From Bradyrhizobium sp. SZCCT0231 (GTDB taxonomy: Bacteria > Pseudomonadota > Alphaproteobacteria > Rhizobiales > Xanthobacteraceae): a DNA stretch of 64,000 bases. Positions 41,537-50,195 of the stretch are shown here, piece by piece. Within the stretch, counting starts at the first letter, position 1; every line of letters starts with the position of its first letter. The notes under the pieces are model-generated. The model had not been told where the DNA came from and ran no database searches. It saw only the letters and a list, made by a program, of their open reading frames with translations. Made by a program: the position numbers and the translations under genes. Location of the stretch: positions 434,001 to 498,000 of the forward strand of contig NZ_JAFCKP010000002.1 of NCBI RefSeq assembly GCF_018130245.1. Direction: 5' to 3'.

Positions 41537-42790
41537 GTGACCGAAGAGGCGATGCCAGAGCAGCCAATATCCGAAAATCCGCCGGTCAGCGCCGGCGCGC
41601 TGCTCGGCCACCGCGCCTTCCTGTTCTTCCTGCTCTCGCGCAGCCTGTCGCGCTTTTCCAGCCAGATCGCGGCGGTCGCGATCGGCTGGCAGATCTACGA
41701 TCTCACCGGCTCGGCGTTCGACCTCGGCATGGTCGGCCTCGTCCAGTTCCTGCCCACCGCGCTTCTGGTGTTCGTCGCCGGCCACGCCGCCGACCGCTTC
41801 GAGCGCAAGCGCGTGGTCCAGCTCTGCCAGCTCGTGGAGGCCGCGACCGCGCTCTATCTGGCAACCATCACTTATGTCGGCGCAGTCAGCGAAGTGCAGA
41901 TCTTCATCGCGACCTTCCTGCTCGGCATTGCCGGCGCGTTCGAGAGCCCGACCACGGCGGCGCTGCTGCCGCTGATCGCGCCCCAGGGCTCGCTCCAGCG
42001 CGCCACCGCCGTCTCCAGCGGCGCGGCGCAGGTCGCAACCATCACGGGGCCGGCGCTCGGCGGCTTCGCCTATGCGGTCGCCCCGCATCTCGCCTATGCC
42101 GTCATGGTGCTGTTCTGGATCTTCGGGATGATCCTGACCGGCTTCATCCGGCCGCGCCCGCAGGCGATCGCGAAGGAGGGGACGGGCTCGGACAACGTCT
42201 TCGCCGGCGTCCGCTTCATTCGCAGAAATCCGGCAATCCTCGGCACCATCTCGCTCGATCTGTTCGCGGTGCTGTTCGGCGGCGTCACTGCGCTGTTGCC
42301 GATCTATGCCCGCGACATCCTCCAGACCGGTCCGGTCGGGCTCGGCGTGCTCCGTGCCGCGCCGGCGGTCGGTGCGCTCCTGATGACCATGGTGCTGGCG
42401 CGCCACGCCATCTCCCGGCATGTGGGCCTGCGCATGTTCCAGGCCGTGATCGTGTTCGGCCTCGCCACCATCGTGTTCGCGCTGTCGCCGTGGATGTGGC
42501 TGTCGGTGCTGTCGCTCGCCGTGCTCGGTGCGGCCGATACGATCAGCGTCGTGATCCGCTTCTCGCTGGTGCAGCTGTCCACTCCCGACGAGATGCGCGG
42601 CCGGGTCGGCGCAGTCAACTTCCTCTTCATCAACGCCTCGAACCAGCTCGGCCAGTTCGAGAGCGGGGTGGCGGCGGCGCTGCTCGGCGCCATGCCGGCC
42701 GCCGTGCTCGGCGGCGTCGCCACCGTCGCAGTGGCGCTGCTCTGGATGAAGCTGTTCCCGAGCCTGCGGAAGGTGGAGAGCCTGGAGTAG
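41537..42790 (+). CDS. MFS exporter, EntS/MFS_3-like
   Basis: A 417-residue major facilitator with 12 hydrophobic segments. It has SRSLSRFSSQIAAVAIGWQI in segment 1, the loop AGHAADRFERKRVVQL and, later, STPDEMRGRVGAVNFLFINA, the set typical of EntS-like exporters and of siderophore or drug efflux. The first possible start is GTG at 41537; an ATG five codons later at 41552 is equally likely. No siderophore genes are nearby, so the substrate is unknown. A composite repeat follows the stop and separates it from the convergent SDR gene. Confidence 0.83.
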   Translation: MTEEAMPEQPISENPPVSAGALLGHRAFLFFLLSRSLSRFSSQIAAVAIGWQIYDLTGSAFDLGMVGLVQFLPTALLVFVAGHAADRFERKRVVQLCQLVEAATALYLATITYVGAVSEVQIFIATFLLGIAGAFESPTTAALLPLIAPQGSLQRATAVSSGAAQVATITGPALGGFAYAVAPHLAYAVMVLFWIFGMILTGFIRPRPQAIAKEGTGSDNVFAGVRFIRRNPAILGTISLDLFAVLFGGVTALLPIYARDILQTGPVGLGVLRAAPAVGALLMTMVLARHAISRHVGLRMFQAVIVFGLATIVFALSPWMWLSVLSLAVLGAADTISVVIRFSLVQLSTPDEMRGRVGAVNFLFINASNQLGQFESGVAAALLGAMPAAVLGGVATVAVALLWMKLFPSLRKVESLE

Positions 42791-42800
42791 GGGAAGCCTC

Positions 42801-42936
42801 TTGTCCCGGACAAGCCGCAACGCATCAGCGTTGCGGCGCAGAGCCCGGACCCAGAAGGCCAAGCACGAGATCGCAGAGGCATGGGCCCCGGCTCAGCAGC
42901 GCGTCATTGCATGCCGCGCTGCGTCCGGGGCACGAG
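42801..42936. repeat. composite GC-rich repeat (family E)
   Basis: The stretch contains a short hairpin CGCAACGC/GCGTTGCG and the inverted ends TTGTCCCGGACAAG and TCCGGGGCACGAG with GGGCCCCGGCTCAGC between. It fills the gap between the MFS gene and the convergent SDR gene. It resembles dispersed intergenic repeats of Bradyrhizobium, but only one copy is in this window. Confidence 0.5.
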
Positions 42937-42944
42937 AGCGGTGA

Positions 42945-43703
42945 CTATCCCCGCCCCACGAACGGCATCTTGGTCGCCATCACCGTCATGGTCAGCACGT
43001 TGGCGTCGAGCGGCAGGCTGGCCATGTAGGCCACGGCATCGCCGACCGCTTTCGCATCCATGCGCGGCTCGTGCTTGGTGGTGCCGTCGGGCTGCAGCAC
43101 GCCGGGGCCGTTGACCATGCGGTCGGTCATCGGGGTCGCCGCATTGCCGATGTCGACCTGGCCGACTGCGATGTCGTACATGCGGCCGTCGAGATTGCTG
43201 GCCTTGGTCAGGCCCGTGATGGCGTGCTTGGTCGAGGTATAGGCGGCCGAGAACGGCCGCGGCGCATGTGCCGAGATCGAGCCGTTGTTGATGATGCGGC
43301 CGCCGCGCGGGGTCTGCTCCTTCATGATGCGGAAGGCGTGCTGAGTGCACAGGAACGGGCCGGTGAGATTGGTGTTCACCACCGCCTGCCACTGCTCGAG
43401 GCTGAGGTCCTCGAAGTTCACGGCCGGCGCGCCCATGCCGGCATTGTTGAAGAGCACGTCGAGGCGGCCATAGGTCTCCTTCACCTTGGCAAACAGCGCG
43501 GCGATGGACTCCGGTTTGGTCATGTCGGCGGTGACGCAGAGGCTTTTTCCCGCGGGACCGAGCTTCGCCGTCTCCTCGAGCATGTCGAGCCGGCGGCCGG
43601 TGAGCACCACGGTGAAGCCGGCGTTCATCAGCGCCAGCGACGCCGCGCGCCCGACACCGGTGCCGGCGCCCGTCACCACTGCGATCTTTTTCGCTTCACT
43701 CAT
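42945..43703 (-). CDS. SDR-family oxidoreductase
   Basis: A 252-residue short-chain dehydrogenase. The NAD(P) site is [17 protein letters not shown], followed by [11 protein letters not shown], the catalytic Ser in [14 protein letters not shown] and the Tyr/Lys in [14 protein letters not shown] start it at the ATG at 43703; the long frame upstream only shadows the Anbu gene. It is 26 bp behind the Anbu gene and may be the last cistron of that operon, or only a neighbour. The substrate is unknown. Confidence 0.88.
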   Translation of the reverse strand: MSEAKKIAVVTGAGTGVGRAASLALMNAGFTVVLTGRRLDMLEETAKLGPAGKSLCVTADMTKPESIAALFAKVKETYGRLDVLFNNAGMGAPAVNFEDLSLEQWQAVVNTNLTGPFLCTQHAFRIMKEQTPRGGRIINNGSISAHAPRPFSAAYTSTKHAITGLTKASNLDGRMYDIAVGQVDIGNAATPMTDRMVNGPGVLQPDGTTKHEPRMDAKAVGDAVAYMASLPLDANVLTMTVMATKMPFVGRG

Positions 43704-43729
43704 CGTTTCCTGCCTTTTCTCTTGAGCTG

Positions 43730-44488
43730 TCAGGTTTTGGGTTCTTTTTCGTTCTTGTAGGGCGGGCGCGGAATGTTCTGGTGGGCGGCGCGCAAGGCCG
43801 CCGACCAGCGCGAGCGCAAATCGTGGAAATAGGGCTCGCCCGCCTCGATGCGGTGGTTGAGATCGGCTTCGCAGGCCTCGTTGCGCACCACCAGCACGTC
43901 GATCGGCAGGCCGACGCCGAGATTGGATCGCATCGTCGAGTCCATCGAGATCAGGCCGGTCTTCAGCGCCTCGTAGAGTTCGACGTCGTAATGCATGGCG
44001 CGGTCGAGCACCGGCTTGCCGTATTTGTGCTCGCCGATCTGCAGGTAGGGCGTGTCGGTGGTGCACTCGATGAAATTGCCGGCGGTGTAGACCATGAACA
44101 GACGCATGCGCGCGCCCTTGATCTGGCCGCCGAACAGGAAGGAGACGTCGAAGGACACGTCCTCCGATTTCAGCGCCGGCCCTTCGGTGGCATGCACCGC
44201 CCGGATCGCCCGGCCGATGCGCTGGGCGGCCTGGAACATGGTCGGCGCGTTCATCAGCGTCTCGATCTCGCCCGTATTGGGGTCTTCGAGGCCTTCGGTC
44301 AGGGTGGAGAGCACCGACTGGCTGATCGCGAGGTTGCCGGCGCTGGCGATTGCCATGATGCGGTCGCCGGGCTTGGAGAAGATGTGCAGCTTGCGGAAGG
44401 TCGAGACGTTGTCGAGGCCGGCATTGGTGCGAGTGTCCGCGATCATCACCAGACCGTCCCGAACCAGGATTCCGCAGCAATAGGTCAT
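43730..44488 (-). CDS. anbu: Anbu, proteasome-like Ntn peptidase
   Basis: A 252-residue protein of the Anbu (ancestral beta subunit) family, related to HslV and proteasome beta subunits. It starts [20 protein letters not shown]; loss of Met would expose Thr as N-terminal nucleophile. [33 protein letters not shown] and the Lys-like positions of the Ntn fold follow, with [18 protein letters not shown] near the C-terminus. Structures of relatives show ring or helical assemblies, but no substrate is agreed. It lies in the operon with ATP-grasp, alpha-E and transglutaminase genes, the recurring partners of Anbu. Confidence 0.9.
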   Translation of the reverse strand: MTYCCGILVRDGLVMIADTRTNAGLDNVSTFRKLHIFSKPGDRIMAIASAGNLAISQSVLSTLTEGLEDPNTGEIETLMNAPTMFQAAQRIGRAIRAVHATEGPALKSEDVSFDVSFLFGGQIKGARMRLFMVYTAGNFIECTTDTPYLQIGEHKYGKPVLDRAMHYDVELYEALKTGLISMDSTMRSNLGVGLPIDVLVVRNEACEADLNHRIEAGEPYFHDLRSRWSAALRAAHQNIPRPPYKNEKEPKT

Positions 44489-44561
44489 TTCCAGTCCCCG
44501 AACGCATTTGCGCGGAATTACTAGCCAATTTCAGGAGCCGCTCCAACCCCCTGATTCCGGC

Positions 44562-44664
44562 CGTCATTCCGGGGCGCGCGCCAGCGCGAACCCGGAATCC
44601 ATGCATCCACTAACCTTGCCGCCTGATCGATTCCGGGCTCGCGCTGCGCGCGCCCCGGAATGAC
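44562..44664. repeat. paired CATTCCGG palindrome (family A, copy 4)
   Basis: CGTCATTCCGGGGCGCG on the left and CGCGCCCCGGAATGAC on the right are inverted; each belongs to a hairpin ending in CGGAATCCAT or its variant GATTCCGGG. It lies between the CMD-family gene and Anbu, inside an otherwise co-directional operon. Confidence 0.88.
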
Positions 44665-44679
44665 AGTCAGACTTGCCGC

Positions 44680-45087
44680 TCAGTCCGCCGCATCGACCAG
44701 AAACGCCTCATCGACCGGCACGCCGAGCGCCGTGACCAGCCGGTTCGTCTCGGCGGCCATGCCGACGATGGCGAGCAGCTCGCCATATTCGGTCTCGGTC
44801 ATGCCCTTGGCCCGTGCCGCGGCCGTGTGCGAATGGATGCAATAGCTGCAGCCATGCGCGATCGAAACCGCGACATAGAGCATTTCCTTGGTCTTGGGAT
44901 CGAGCGCACCCGGAGCCATCACCTCCTTGATGCTCTCCCAGGTCCGCCGCAGCGTCTTCGGATCATGCGCCAGGGCGCGCCAGAAATTGTTGACGAAATC
45001 CGATTTCCGCACCTTGCGGATATCGTCGAAAACGGCGCGCGCCTCGCTGGAGAGCTCATCATCCGAAAGCAGTTTCACAGTCGCCAT
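44680..45087 (-). CDS. carboxymuconolactone decarboxylase/AhpD-like protein
   Basis: A 135-residue all-helical CMD-family protein. The redox motif is GCSYCIHSHTAAARAKG, with the CxxC-x3-H arrangement of AhpD-type alkylhydroperoxidases. It should have peroxidase or disulfide-reductase activity; the partner is not obvious. It sits between the transglutaminase and Anbu genes on the same strand, 61 bp after the former. Whether it belongs to the peptide-tagging system or was inserted there is open; it may protect that machinery from oxidation. Confidence 0.87.
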   Translation of the reverse strand: MATVKLLSDDELSSEARAVFDDIRKVRKSDFVNNFWRALAHDPKTLRRTWESIKEVMAPGALDPKTKEMLYVAVSIAHGCSYCIHSHTAAARAKGMTETEYGELLAIVGMAAETNRLVTALGVPVDEAFLVDAAD

Positions 45088-45148
45088 GGGCTACCTCGCG
45101 GGTCCGATCTGATCCCGCAATTGTAGCACGGCGTTCGGCCGGCAGCGC

Positions 45149-45997
45149 CTAGCTCTGCCGCTGGGATTGCGATTGCGACTGCCCGCCGCGGCCGGCCTGC
45201 TCGACCTTCACGGCCACCGCCAGCGTTTCCGTGCCGCCGCCATAGCGCGTGCCACGCACCGGGGCCGCGCCGAGATAATCGAGCCCGATCGCAACGCGGA
45301 CATGGGCGTCGGTGGCGCAGATGCTGTTGGCGGGATCGAAGCCGACCCAGCCGAGATCGGGCACGTAAGCCTCCGCCCAGGCGTGGCCGGCGTCCTGATG
45401 CACCGTGTCGTCTGCACGCAGGAAATGTCCGGAGACGAAGCGCGCCGGCACGCCGCCGGCGCGGGCGCAGGCGATGAAGATGTGCGCGTAGTCCTGGCAG
45501 ACCCCGCGCTTGAGCGCGAATGCCTCCGCCGCGGACGTGCCACTGTTGGTGGGGTCCTCGTCGAACGTCATGTGATCGGCAATCTGCGTCATCAGCGTGT
45601 GCAGGAAGCCCAACGTGTCGCTCTCGGCCTCGCTCCGCAACTGGCGCGCAACCGCCGTCATCGCCGGATTGACGGAGGTGAGGTCGGTGGAGCGCAGGAA
45701 CATGCCGGCCGGGAAGCGCTCGTCGGTGCCGCGCAGCACGCCGCCGGTATCGTGGGTCTCGATCAGCCCCTCGGCGATGATCTGGATGTCGCCGACGGGT
45801 CCGCAGGACAGCACGTGGGTGACGTTGCCGAACGCGTCCTCATGCATGTCGAGCTTGGTATCGGTGGAGACGTCGATCTGCCATTCCGCGACGTACTGCC
45901 CGTCATGGCTGCCCGGCGTCATGCGCAGGATCTGGATCACGCTGGTGGCCGGCGGCTCGTAGCGATAGGTCGTGGTGTGCAGGATTCGCAGGCGCAT
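45149..45997 (-). CDS. transglutaminase-like cysteine protease
   Basis: A 282-residue protein. The N-terminal beta-sandwich (RLRILHTTTYRYEPPATSV) is the bacterial transglutaminase N-domain; the papain-like core has the catalytic Cys in LKRGVCQDYAHIFIACAR, the His in DAGHAWAEAYVPDLGW and the Asp in VGFDPANS. Such proteins are usually proteases rather than crosslinkers. I start it at the ATG at 45997; an upstream ATG at 46024 lies inside a palindromic repeat. It is in the ATP-grasp/alpha-E/Anbu operon and is proposed to cut or transfer the peptide made by the ATP-grasp enzyme. The C-terminus is Gln/Ser-rich (QSQSQSQRQS). Confidence 0.9.
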   Translation of the reverse strand: MRLRILHTTTYRYEPPATSVIQILRMTPGSHDGQYVAEWQIDVSTDTKLDMHEDAFGNVTHVLSCGPVGDIQIIAEGLIETHDTGGVLRGTDERFPAGMFLRSTDLTSVNPAMTAVARQLRSEAESDTLGFLHTLMTQIADHMTFDEDPTNSGTSAAEAFALKRGVCQDYAHIFIACARAGGVPARFVSGHFLRADDTVHQDAGHAWAEAYVPDLGWVGFDPANSICATDAHVRVAIGLDYLGAAPVRGTRYGGGTETLAVAVKVEQAGRGGQSQSQSQRQS

Positions 45998-46018
45998 GGT
46001 GGACCGTTGTTCTGGCGT

Positions 46019-46100
46019 CGTCATTCCGGGGCGGTCCGTAGGACCGAGCCCGGAATCTCGATGTTCCGGGTCTGGTCCTTCGGACCATCCCGGAACGACG
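46019..46100. repeat. paired CATTCCGG palindrome, diverged (family A, copy 5)
   Basis: CGTCATTCCGGGGCGGTCC is followed by its hairpin partner GGACCGAGCCCGGAATC, and then by a second hairpin GTTCCGGGTCTGGTCC/GGACCATCCCGGAACGAC. The inner arms differ from the other copies but the ends agree. It lies between the alpha-E and transglutaminase genes of one operon. Confidence 0.8.
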
Positions 46101-46107
46101 GCGCGGG

Positions 46108-47052
46108 TCAGATCAAATACTGCTTCGTGATGATTTCGCCCAGCCTGGAATTGTCCGTGATGAATTCCTGAATGAATTCATGCACGCCATGCTGGAAAAT
46201 GTCGTTCATGTTGCTGTGTTCCAGCCGGTTGCGGATGCCGCGGGCGTGGCGCTGGGCCGGGCCCTGGCGGCCATAGGCGACGCCGATCTGGTCGAGGTTG
46301 CGCACGAGGTTGCCGTAGCAGCTGGCGAGCGAGCGCGGCAGCGTGTCGTTGAGGATCAGGAGATCCGCGATCAGCCACGGTTTCAGCGTCTCGCGATAGA
46401 CCCAGTGATAGGCGGTCAGCGCCGAGACCGAGCGTAGGATCGAGCTCCACTGATAGAAATCGAGCGGACCGCCGACATGCTCCTCCTCGGGCAACAGCAC
46501 ATGATATTTCACGTCGAGAATGCGCGCGGTGTTGTCGGCGCGTTCCAGGTGCACACCCATCCGCGAGAACCAATAGGCGTCGTTGCGCAGCATGGTCCGG
46601 TAGGCCGAGCCGTCGAAGCGGAGCGAGGTCTCCTGCACGAAGCGGAGGAATTTGGCGAGGTCCTCGCGCGTCGAGGTGCCTTTGCTCCAGACCGCCTGAA
46701 GCTCGATCCAGGCCGAGTTGATGGTGTCCCACATTTCGCTGGTCAATGCGGTGCGCACCGAGCGCGAGTTCAGCCGCGCCGCCTCGATGCAATTCCGGAT
46801 CGAGGAGGGATTGTTCGGCGAGAACGAGAGATACTCGACGACGTTGTGCTCGTTGGCTTCCTCATAGGCCTGATAGAAGCTGGCGGCGACGCCGGCGGTG
46901 AGCAGCGCCGAATCCCATTCGTTGGTCTTGCCGATATAGGCGGCGGGAAGCGCGGTGACGCGCAGCGTCGCATCGATGGTGCGCGCGAGATATTCGGCCC
47001 GTTCGACATAGCGGGCGAGCCAGTAGAGGTTTTCGGCGGTACGCGACAGCAT
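46108..47052 (-). CDS. alpha-E domain protein (DUF403)
   Basis: A 314-residue, almost fully helical protein of the alpha-E family. It starts MLSRTAENLYWLARYVERAE, the conserved opening with several charged residues, and has SIRNCIEAARLNSRSVR, GVHLERADNTARILDVKYH and RSVSALTAYHWVYRETLKPW. No catalytic residue set is known; comparative genomics places it as a partner of circularly permuted ATP-grasp enzymes, perhaps as scaffold or ligase helper. It starts four bases after the ATP-grasp stop, so the two are translationally close. Confidence 0.9.
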   Translation of the reverse strand: MLSRTAENLYWLARYVERAEYLARTIDATLRVTALPAAYIGKTNEWDSALLTAGVAASFYQAYEEANEHNVVEYLSFSPNNPSSIRNCIEAARLNSRSVRTALTSEMWDTINSAWIELQAVWSKGTSTREDLAKFLRFVQETSLRFDGSAYRTMLRNDAYWFSRMGVHLERADNTARILDVKYHVLLPEEEHVGGPLDFYQWSSILRSVSALTAYHWVYRETLKPWLIADLLILNDTLPRSLASCYGNLVRNLDQIGVAYGRQGPAQRHARGIRNRLEHSNMNDIFQHGVHEFIQEFITDNSRLGEIITKQYLI

Positions 47053-47056
47053 CTCT

Positions 47057-48475
47057 CTACTCGTCCAAAATCCAGGTGTCTTTGGTGCCGCCGCCCTGGC
47101 TCGAGTTCACCACCAGGGAGCCTTCCTTGAGCGCGACGCGGGTGAGCCCGCCGGGCACGATGGTGGTGCTCTTGCTGCCCGTGAGCACGAAGGGGCGAAG
47201 ATCGACATGGCGCGGGGCGAGACCGGATGCGGTGCAGGTCGGGCAGGTCGAGAGCGCCAGCGTCGGCTGCGCGATGAAGCCTTCCGGCTCGCGCTTGAGC
47301 TTGTCGCGGAATGCTTCGATCGTCGCTTTGGTCGCAGCGGGTCCGATCAGCATCCCGTAGCCGCCGGAGCCATGCACTTCCTTGACGACGAGCTCGCTCA
47401 GATTGTCCAGCACATAGGCGAGGTCCTTGGGCTCGCGGCAGCGCCAGGTCGGCACGTTCTTCAGGATCGGCTCCTCGCCGAGATAGAATTTCACGATATC
47501 AGGCATGTAGGAGTAGATCGCCTTGTCGTCGGCGATGCCGGTGCCGACGGCGTTGGCGAGCGTGATGTTGCCGGCGGCGTAGGCCGACATCAGGCCCGGC
47601 ACGCCAAGCACGGAGTCGGGGCGGAAGGTGAGCGGATCGAGGAAATCGTCGTCGACACGGCGATAGATCACGTCGACCCGCTTCAGCCCTTCCGTCGTCC
47701 GCATGAACACTTCGTTGTTCTTGACGACGAGGTCGCGGCCTTCGACCAGCTCGATACCGAGCTTGTCGGCCAGGAACGAGTGCTCGTAATAGGCGGAGTT
47801 GTAGACGCCGGGCGTGAGCAGGGCGACGGTCGGCTCGCCGGATGCGCTTTGCGGCGCGACCGAGCGCAGCGCCGCGAGCAGCTCGTCCGGATAGCGTTCG
47901 ACCGGCGTCACCTTGTGGCGGGCGAACAGATCCGGAAACAGCCGCATCATGATCTCGCGGTTTTCCAGCATGTAGGACACGCCCGACGGCGTGCGGGCAT
48001 TGTCCTCCAGCACGATGAAGTCCTCGGCGTCGACCCGGACGATGTCGATGCCGGCAATGTGCACGTAGACGTCGTGCGGCACCTGCTGGCCGTTCATCTC
48101 GGGCCGGAACACCGGGTTCTGGAAGATCAGGTCGTCGGGCACGATTTCGGCGCGGAGGATGTCGCGGCCGTGATAGATGTCGCGCAGGAACATGTTGAGC
48201 GCGCGCACGCGCTGCTTCAGGCCCTTCTCAAGCCGCGCCCATTCCTTGCCGGACATGATCCGCGGGATCACGTCGAAGGGGATCAGGCGTTCGGTGGATT
48301 CGGCCTCGCCGTAGACCGCGAAGGTGATGCCGATGCGGCGGAACAGCAGCTCGGCCTCCTGGCGCCGATATTCGAGCGCCTCGGGCGGCGTCTCCTTGAG
48401 CCAGCGCGCCAGCTCCTGATAGGCGGGGCGAAGGTCCCCGCCGGGAATATTCATTTCGTCAAACGCGACTGCCAT
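47057..48475 (-). CDS. circularly permuted ATP-grasp ligase (CP_ATPgrasp; DUF404/DUF407)
   Basis: A 472-residue enzyme predicted to join a carboxylate to an amine with ATP, making a peptide bond. Visible motifs are GITFAVYGEAESTERLIPFD, RALNMFLRDIYHGRDIL, VYVHIAGIDIVRVDAEDFIV, VLEDNARTPSGVSYMLENR, LTPGVYNSAYYEHSFLA, VVKEVHGSGGYGMLIGP, FIAQPTLALSTCPT and, at the end, VNSSQGGGTKDTWILDE. I start it at the ATG at 48475; the long frame upstream is not family-like. It is the first gene of the operon with alpha-E, transglutaminase, CMD, Anbu and SDR. The peptide it makes and its acceptor are unknown. The 282 bp ahead hold the divergent promoter region. Confidence 0.9.
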   Translation of the reverse strand: MAVAFDEMNIPGGDLRPAYQELARWLKETPPEALEYRRQEAELLFRRIGITFAVYGEAESTERLIPFDVIPRIMSGKEWARLEKGLKQRVRALNMFLRDIYHGRDILRAEIVPDDLIFQNPVFRPEMNGQQVPHDVYVHIAGIDIVRVDAEDFIVLEDNARTPSGVSYMLENREIMMRLFPDLFARHKVTPVERYPDELLAALRSVAPQSASGEPTVALLTPGVYNSAYYEHSFLADKLGIELVEGRDLVVKNNEVFMRTTEGLKRVDVIYRRVDDDFLDPLTFRPDSVLGVPGLMSAYAAGNITLANAVGTGIADDKAIYSYMPDIVKFYLGEEPILKNVPTWRCREPKDLAYVLDNLSELVVKEVHGSGGYGMLIGPAATKATIEAFRDKLKREPEGFIAQPTLALSTCPTCTASGLAPRHVDLRPFVLTGSKSTTIVPGGLTRVALKEGSLVVNSSQGGGTKDTWILDE

Positions 48476-48757
48476 AGATCCCGACTGTTCTACCCCAGGC
48501 GTTGCACCATTGGTCAGGTCGCTTAGGCCTTGCTGAAGACCGCAACGTCCTGTGGCCACGCCGTGAGAGTGCATGACTTCCGTAGGTGGTAGCAAGGGGC
48601 GGGCCAGCGCGATAAGCATGGAGAAGGGGCATTTGCCGGGGACGGTCGGCGACCTGCCTGAAAAAATGGCTGAGGACTGCTTATTTCAGAAGCAAAACCG
48701 CGTGACTTCAACGCGTTACCTCGGCAAAGTCGGCGGCACAGGTGAGGGACTTAAGGC

Positions 48758-49495
48758 ATGAGCGACATCGTCACGGCGGGCATTCTGGTCATTGGGGACG
48801 AAATCCTGTCCGGCCGGACCAAGGACAAGAATATCGGCTTCATCGCCGAATACCTGACCAATATCGGCATCGACCTGAAGGAGGTCCGGGTCGTCTCCGA
48901 CGACGAGGCCGACATCATCGCCGCCCTGGACGCGCTGCGCCATCGCTACGCCTACGTCTTCACAACGGGCGGCATCGGCCCGACCCATGACGACATCACC
49001 GCCGACGCCGTCGCCAAGGCGTTCGGCGTCGGCATCGATCATCACCCGGAGGTCGTCGCCCGCTTCCGCGAGCGCTGGAGCGAGCAGGACCTTAACGAGG
49101 CCCGCCTGCGCATGGCCCGCATCCCCGATGGCGCCGAGCTGATCCAGAGCGCAACCATCCTCGCTCCCGGCTTCAAGATCGGCAATGTCATCGTGATGGC
49201 CGGCGTGCCTTCGATCATGCAGGCGATGATGGACATCGTCGCGCCCAAGCTGAAGTCGGGCGTGCGCATGCTGTCCGACTCGGTCCGCGCCAATGCGAGG
49301 GAAGGCGACATCGGCAGCCCCTTGCGGGCGATCGCCGCCGCCCATCCGGACACCATCATCGGCAGCTATCCCTTCATGGACGAGGACCAGAAGCCCAACA
49401 CCAATCTGGTGGTGCGCTCGCGCGATCCGGAGAAGCTGGCGGCGGCGATGGCCGCAGTGAAGGAAATGCTGGCGGGATTGAACATCAACCGCTAG
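48758..49495 (+). CDS. molybdopterin-binding/CinA N-terminal-like protein
   Basis: A 245-residue protein with a MoCF/MoaB-like domain: AGILVIGDEILSGRTKDKNI, TTGGIGPTHDDITADAVAKA and a C-terminal part VLMAGVPSIMQAMMDIV-like. This is the N-terminal half of CinA without the nicotinamide-nucleotide amidase domain. Stand-alone forms are common in alphaproteobacteria; they may have ADP-ribose pyrophosphatase activity or bind molybdopterin. It is divergent from the ATP-grasp operon and 36 bp ahead of a phosphoribosyltransferase, with which it may be co-transcribed. Confidence 0.85.
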   Translation: MSDIVTAGILVIGDEILSGRTKDKNIGFIAEYLTNIGIDLKEVRVVSDDEADIIAALDALRHRYAYVFTTGGIGPTHDDITADAVAKAFGVGIDHHPEVVARFRERWSEQDLNEARLRMARIPDGAELIQSATILAPGFKIGNVIVMAGVPSIMQAMMDIVAPKLKSGVRMLSDSVRANAREGDIGSPLRAIAAAHPDTIIGSYPFMDEDQKPNTNLVVRSRDPEKLAAAMAAVKEMLAGLNINR

Positions 49496-49531
49496 CAGTG
49501 ACTTTGCCGGCGGACGAAGCAGGAGACGACG

Positions 49532-50059
49532 ATGGCTGGTGAAGCACCGGAACCGAGTGCGCAGGAGCGGGCCGGCAGGCCCTTTCCGGTCTCGTGGGAC
49601 CAGTTCCACCGGGATTGCCGGGCGCTGACCTGGCGGCTCAACGAGGTCGGCCCGTTCCATGCGGTGATCGCGATCACCCGCGGCGGCCTGGTGCCTGCCG
49701 CGATCGTCGCGCGCGAGCTCGGCCTGCGCATCGTCGACACGGTCTGCATCGCCAGCTACGACCACGACAAGCAGGGCGAGCTCCAGGTCCTCAAAGGCAT
49801 TTCCGAAGCGGCGATGAAGATGGGCGGCGGCACCGGCAAGGGACTGCTGATCGTCGACGACCTCGTCGACACCGGCAAGACCGGCAAGCTGGTGCGTGAG
49901 ATGCTGCCGGACGCGCATTTCGCCACCGTCTATGCCAAGCCGCAGGGACGCCCGCTGGTCGACACCTTCATCACGGAAGTCTCGCAGGACACCTGGATCT
50001 TCTTCCCCTGGGACACCGCGCTGTCCTACCACCCGCCGCTCCGTGACGGGGCGGCGTGA
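49532..50059 (+). CDS. gpt: xanthine-guanine phosphoribosyltransferase
   Basis: A 175-residue type I phosphoribosyltransferase. The PRPP loop is [20 protein letters not shown], and [20 protein letters not shown] and [14 protein letters not shown] match the bacterial Gpt family, as does WIFFPWDT near the end. It should salvage xanthine and guanine with PRPP. A Lys/Asp pair for purine contact appears in the second motif. It follows the MoaB/CinA-like gene after 36 bp and is followed by a palindromic repeat. Confidence 0.88.
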   Translation: MAGEAPEPSAQERAGRPFPVSWDQFHRDCRALTWRLNEVGPFHAVIAITRGGLVPAAIVARELGLRIVDTVCIASYDHDKQGELQVLKGISEAAMKMGGGTGKGLLIVDDLVDTGKTGKLVREMLPDAHFATVYAKPQGRPLVDTFITEVSQDTWIFFPWDTALSYHPPLRDGAA

Positions 50060-50066
50060 CCATCCC

Positions 50067-50182
50067 CGTCATTGCGAGCGAAGCGAAGCAATCCAGAAAT
50101 GCATCCGCGGAAGCAGTCTGGATTGCTTCGTCGCCAGCGCAAAATTGCTTCGCAATTTTGTCGCGGGCTCCTCGCAATGACG
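50067..50182. repeat. CGTCATTGCGAGCGAAGC palindrome (family B, full copy)
   Basis: The ends CGTCATTGCGAG and CTCGCAATGACG are perfectly inverted; inside are further inverted parts (GAAGCAATCCAGA/TCTGGATTGCTTC and AAAATTGCTTCGCAATTTT). This type of intergenic unit is widespread in Bradyrhizobium. It lies between gpt and the unrecognised protein, and its right end adjoins that protein's ribosome-binding site. Confidence 0.88.
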
Positions 50183-50195
50183 AGTGGAGGCAGCC

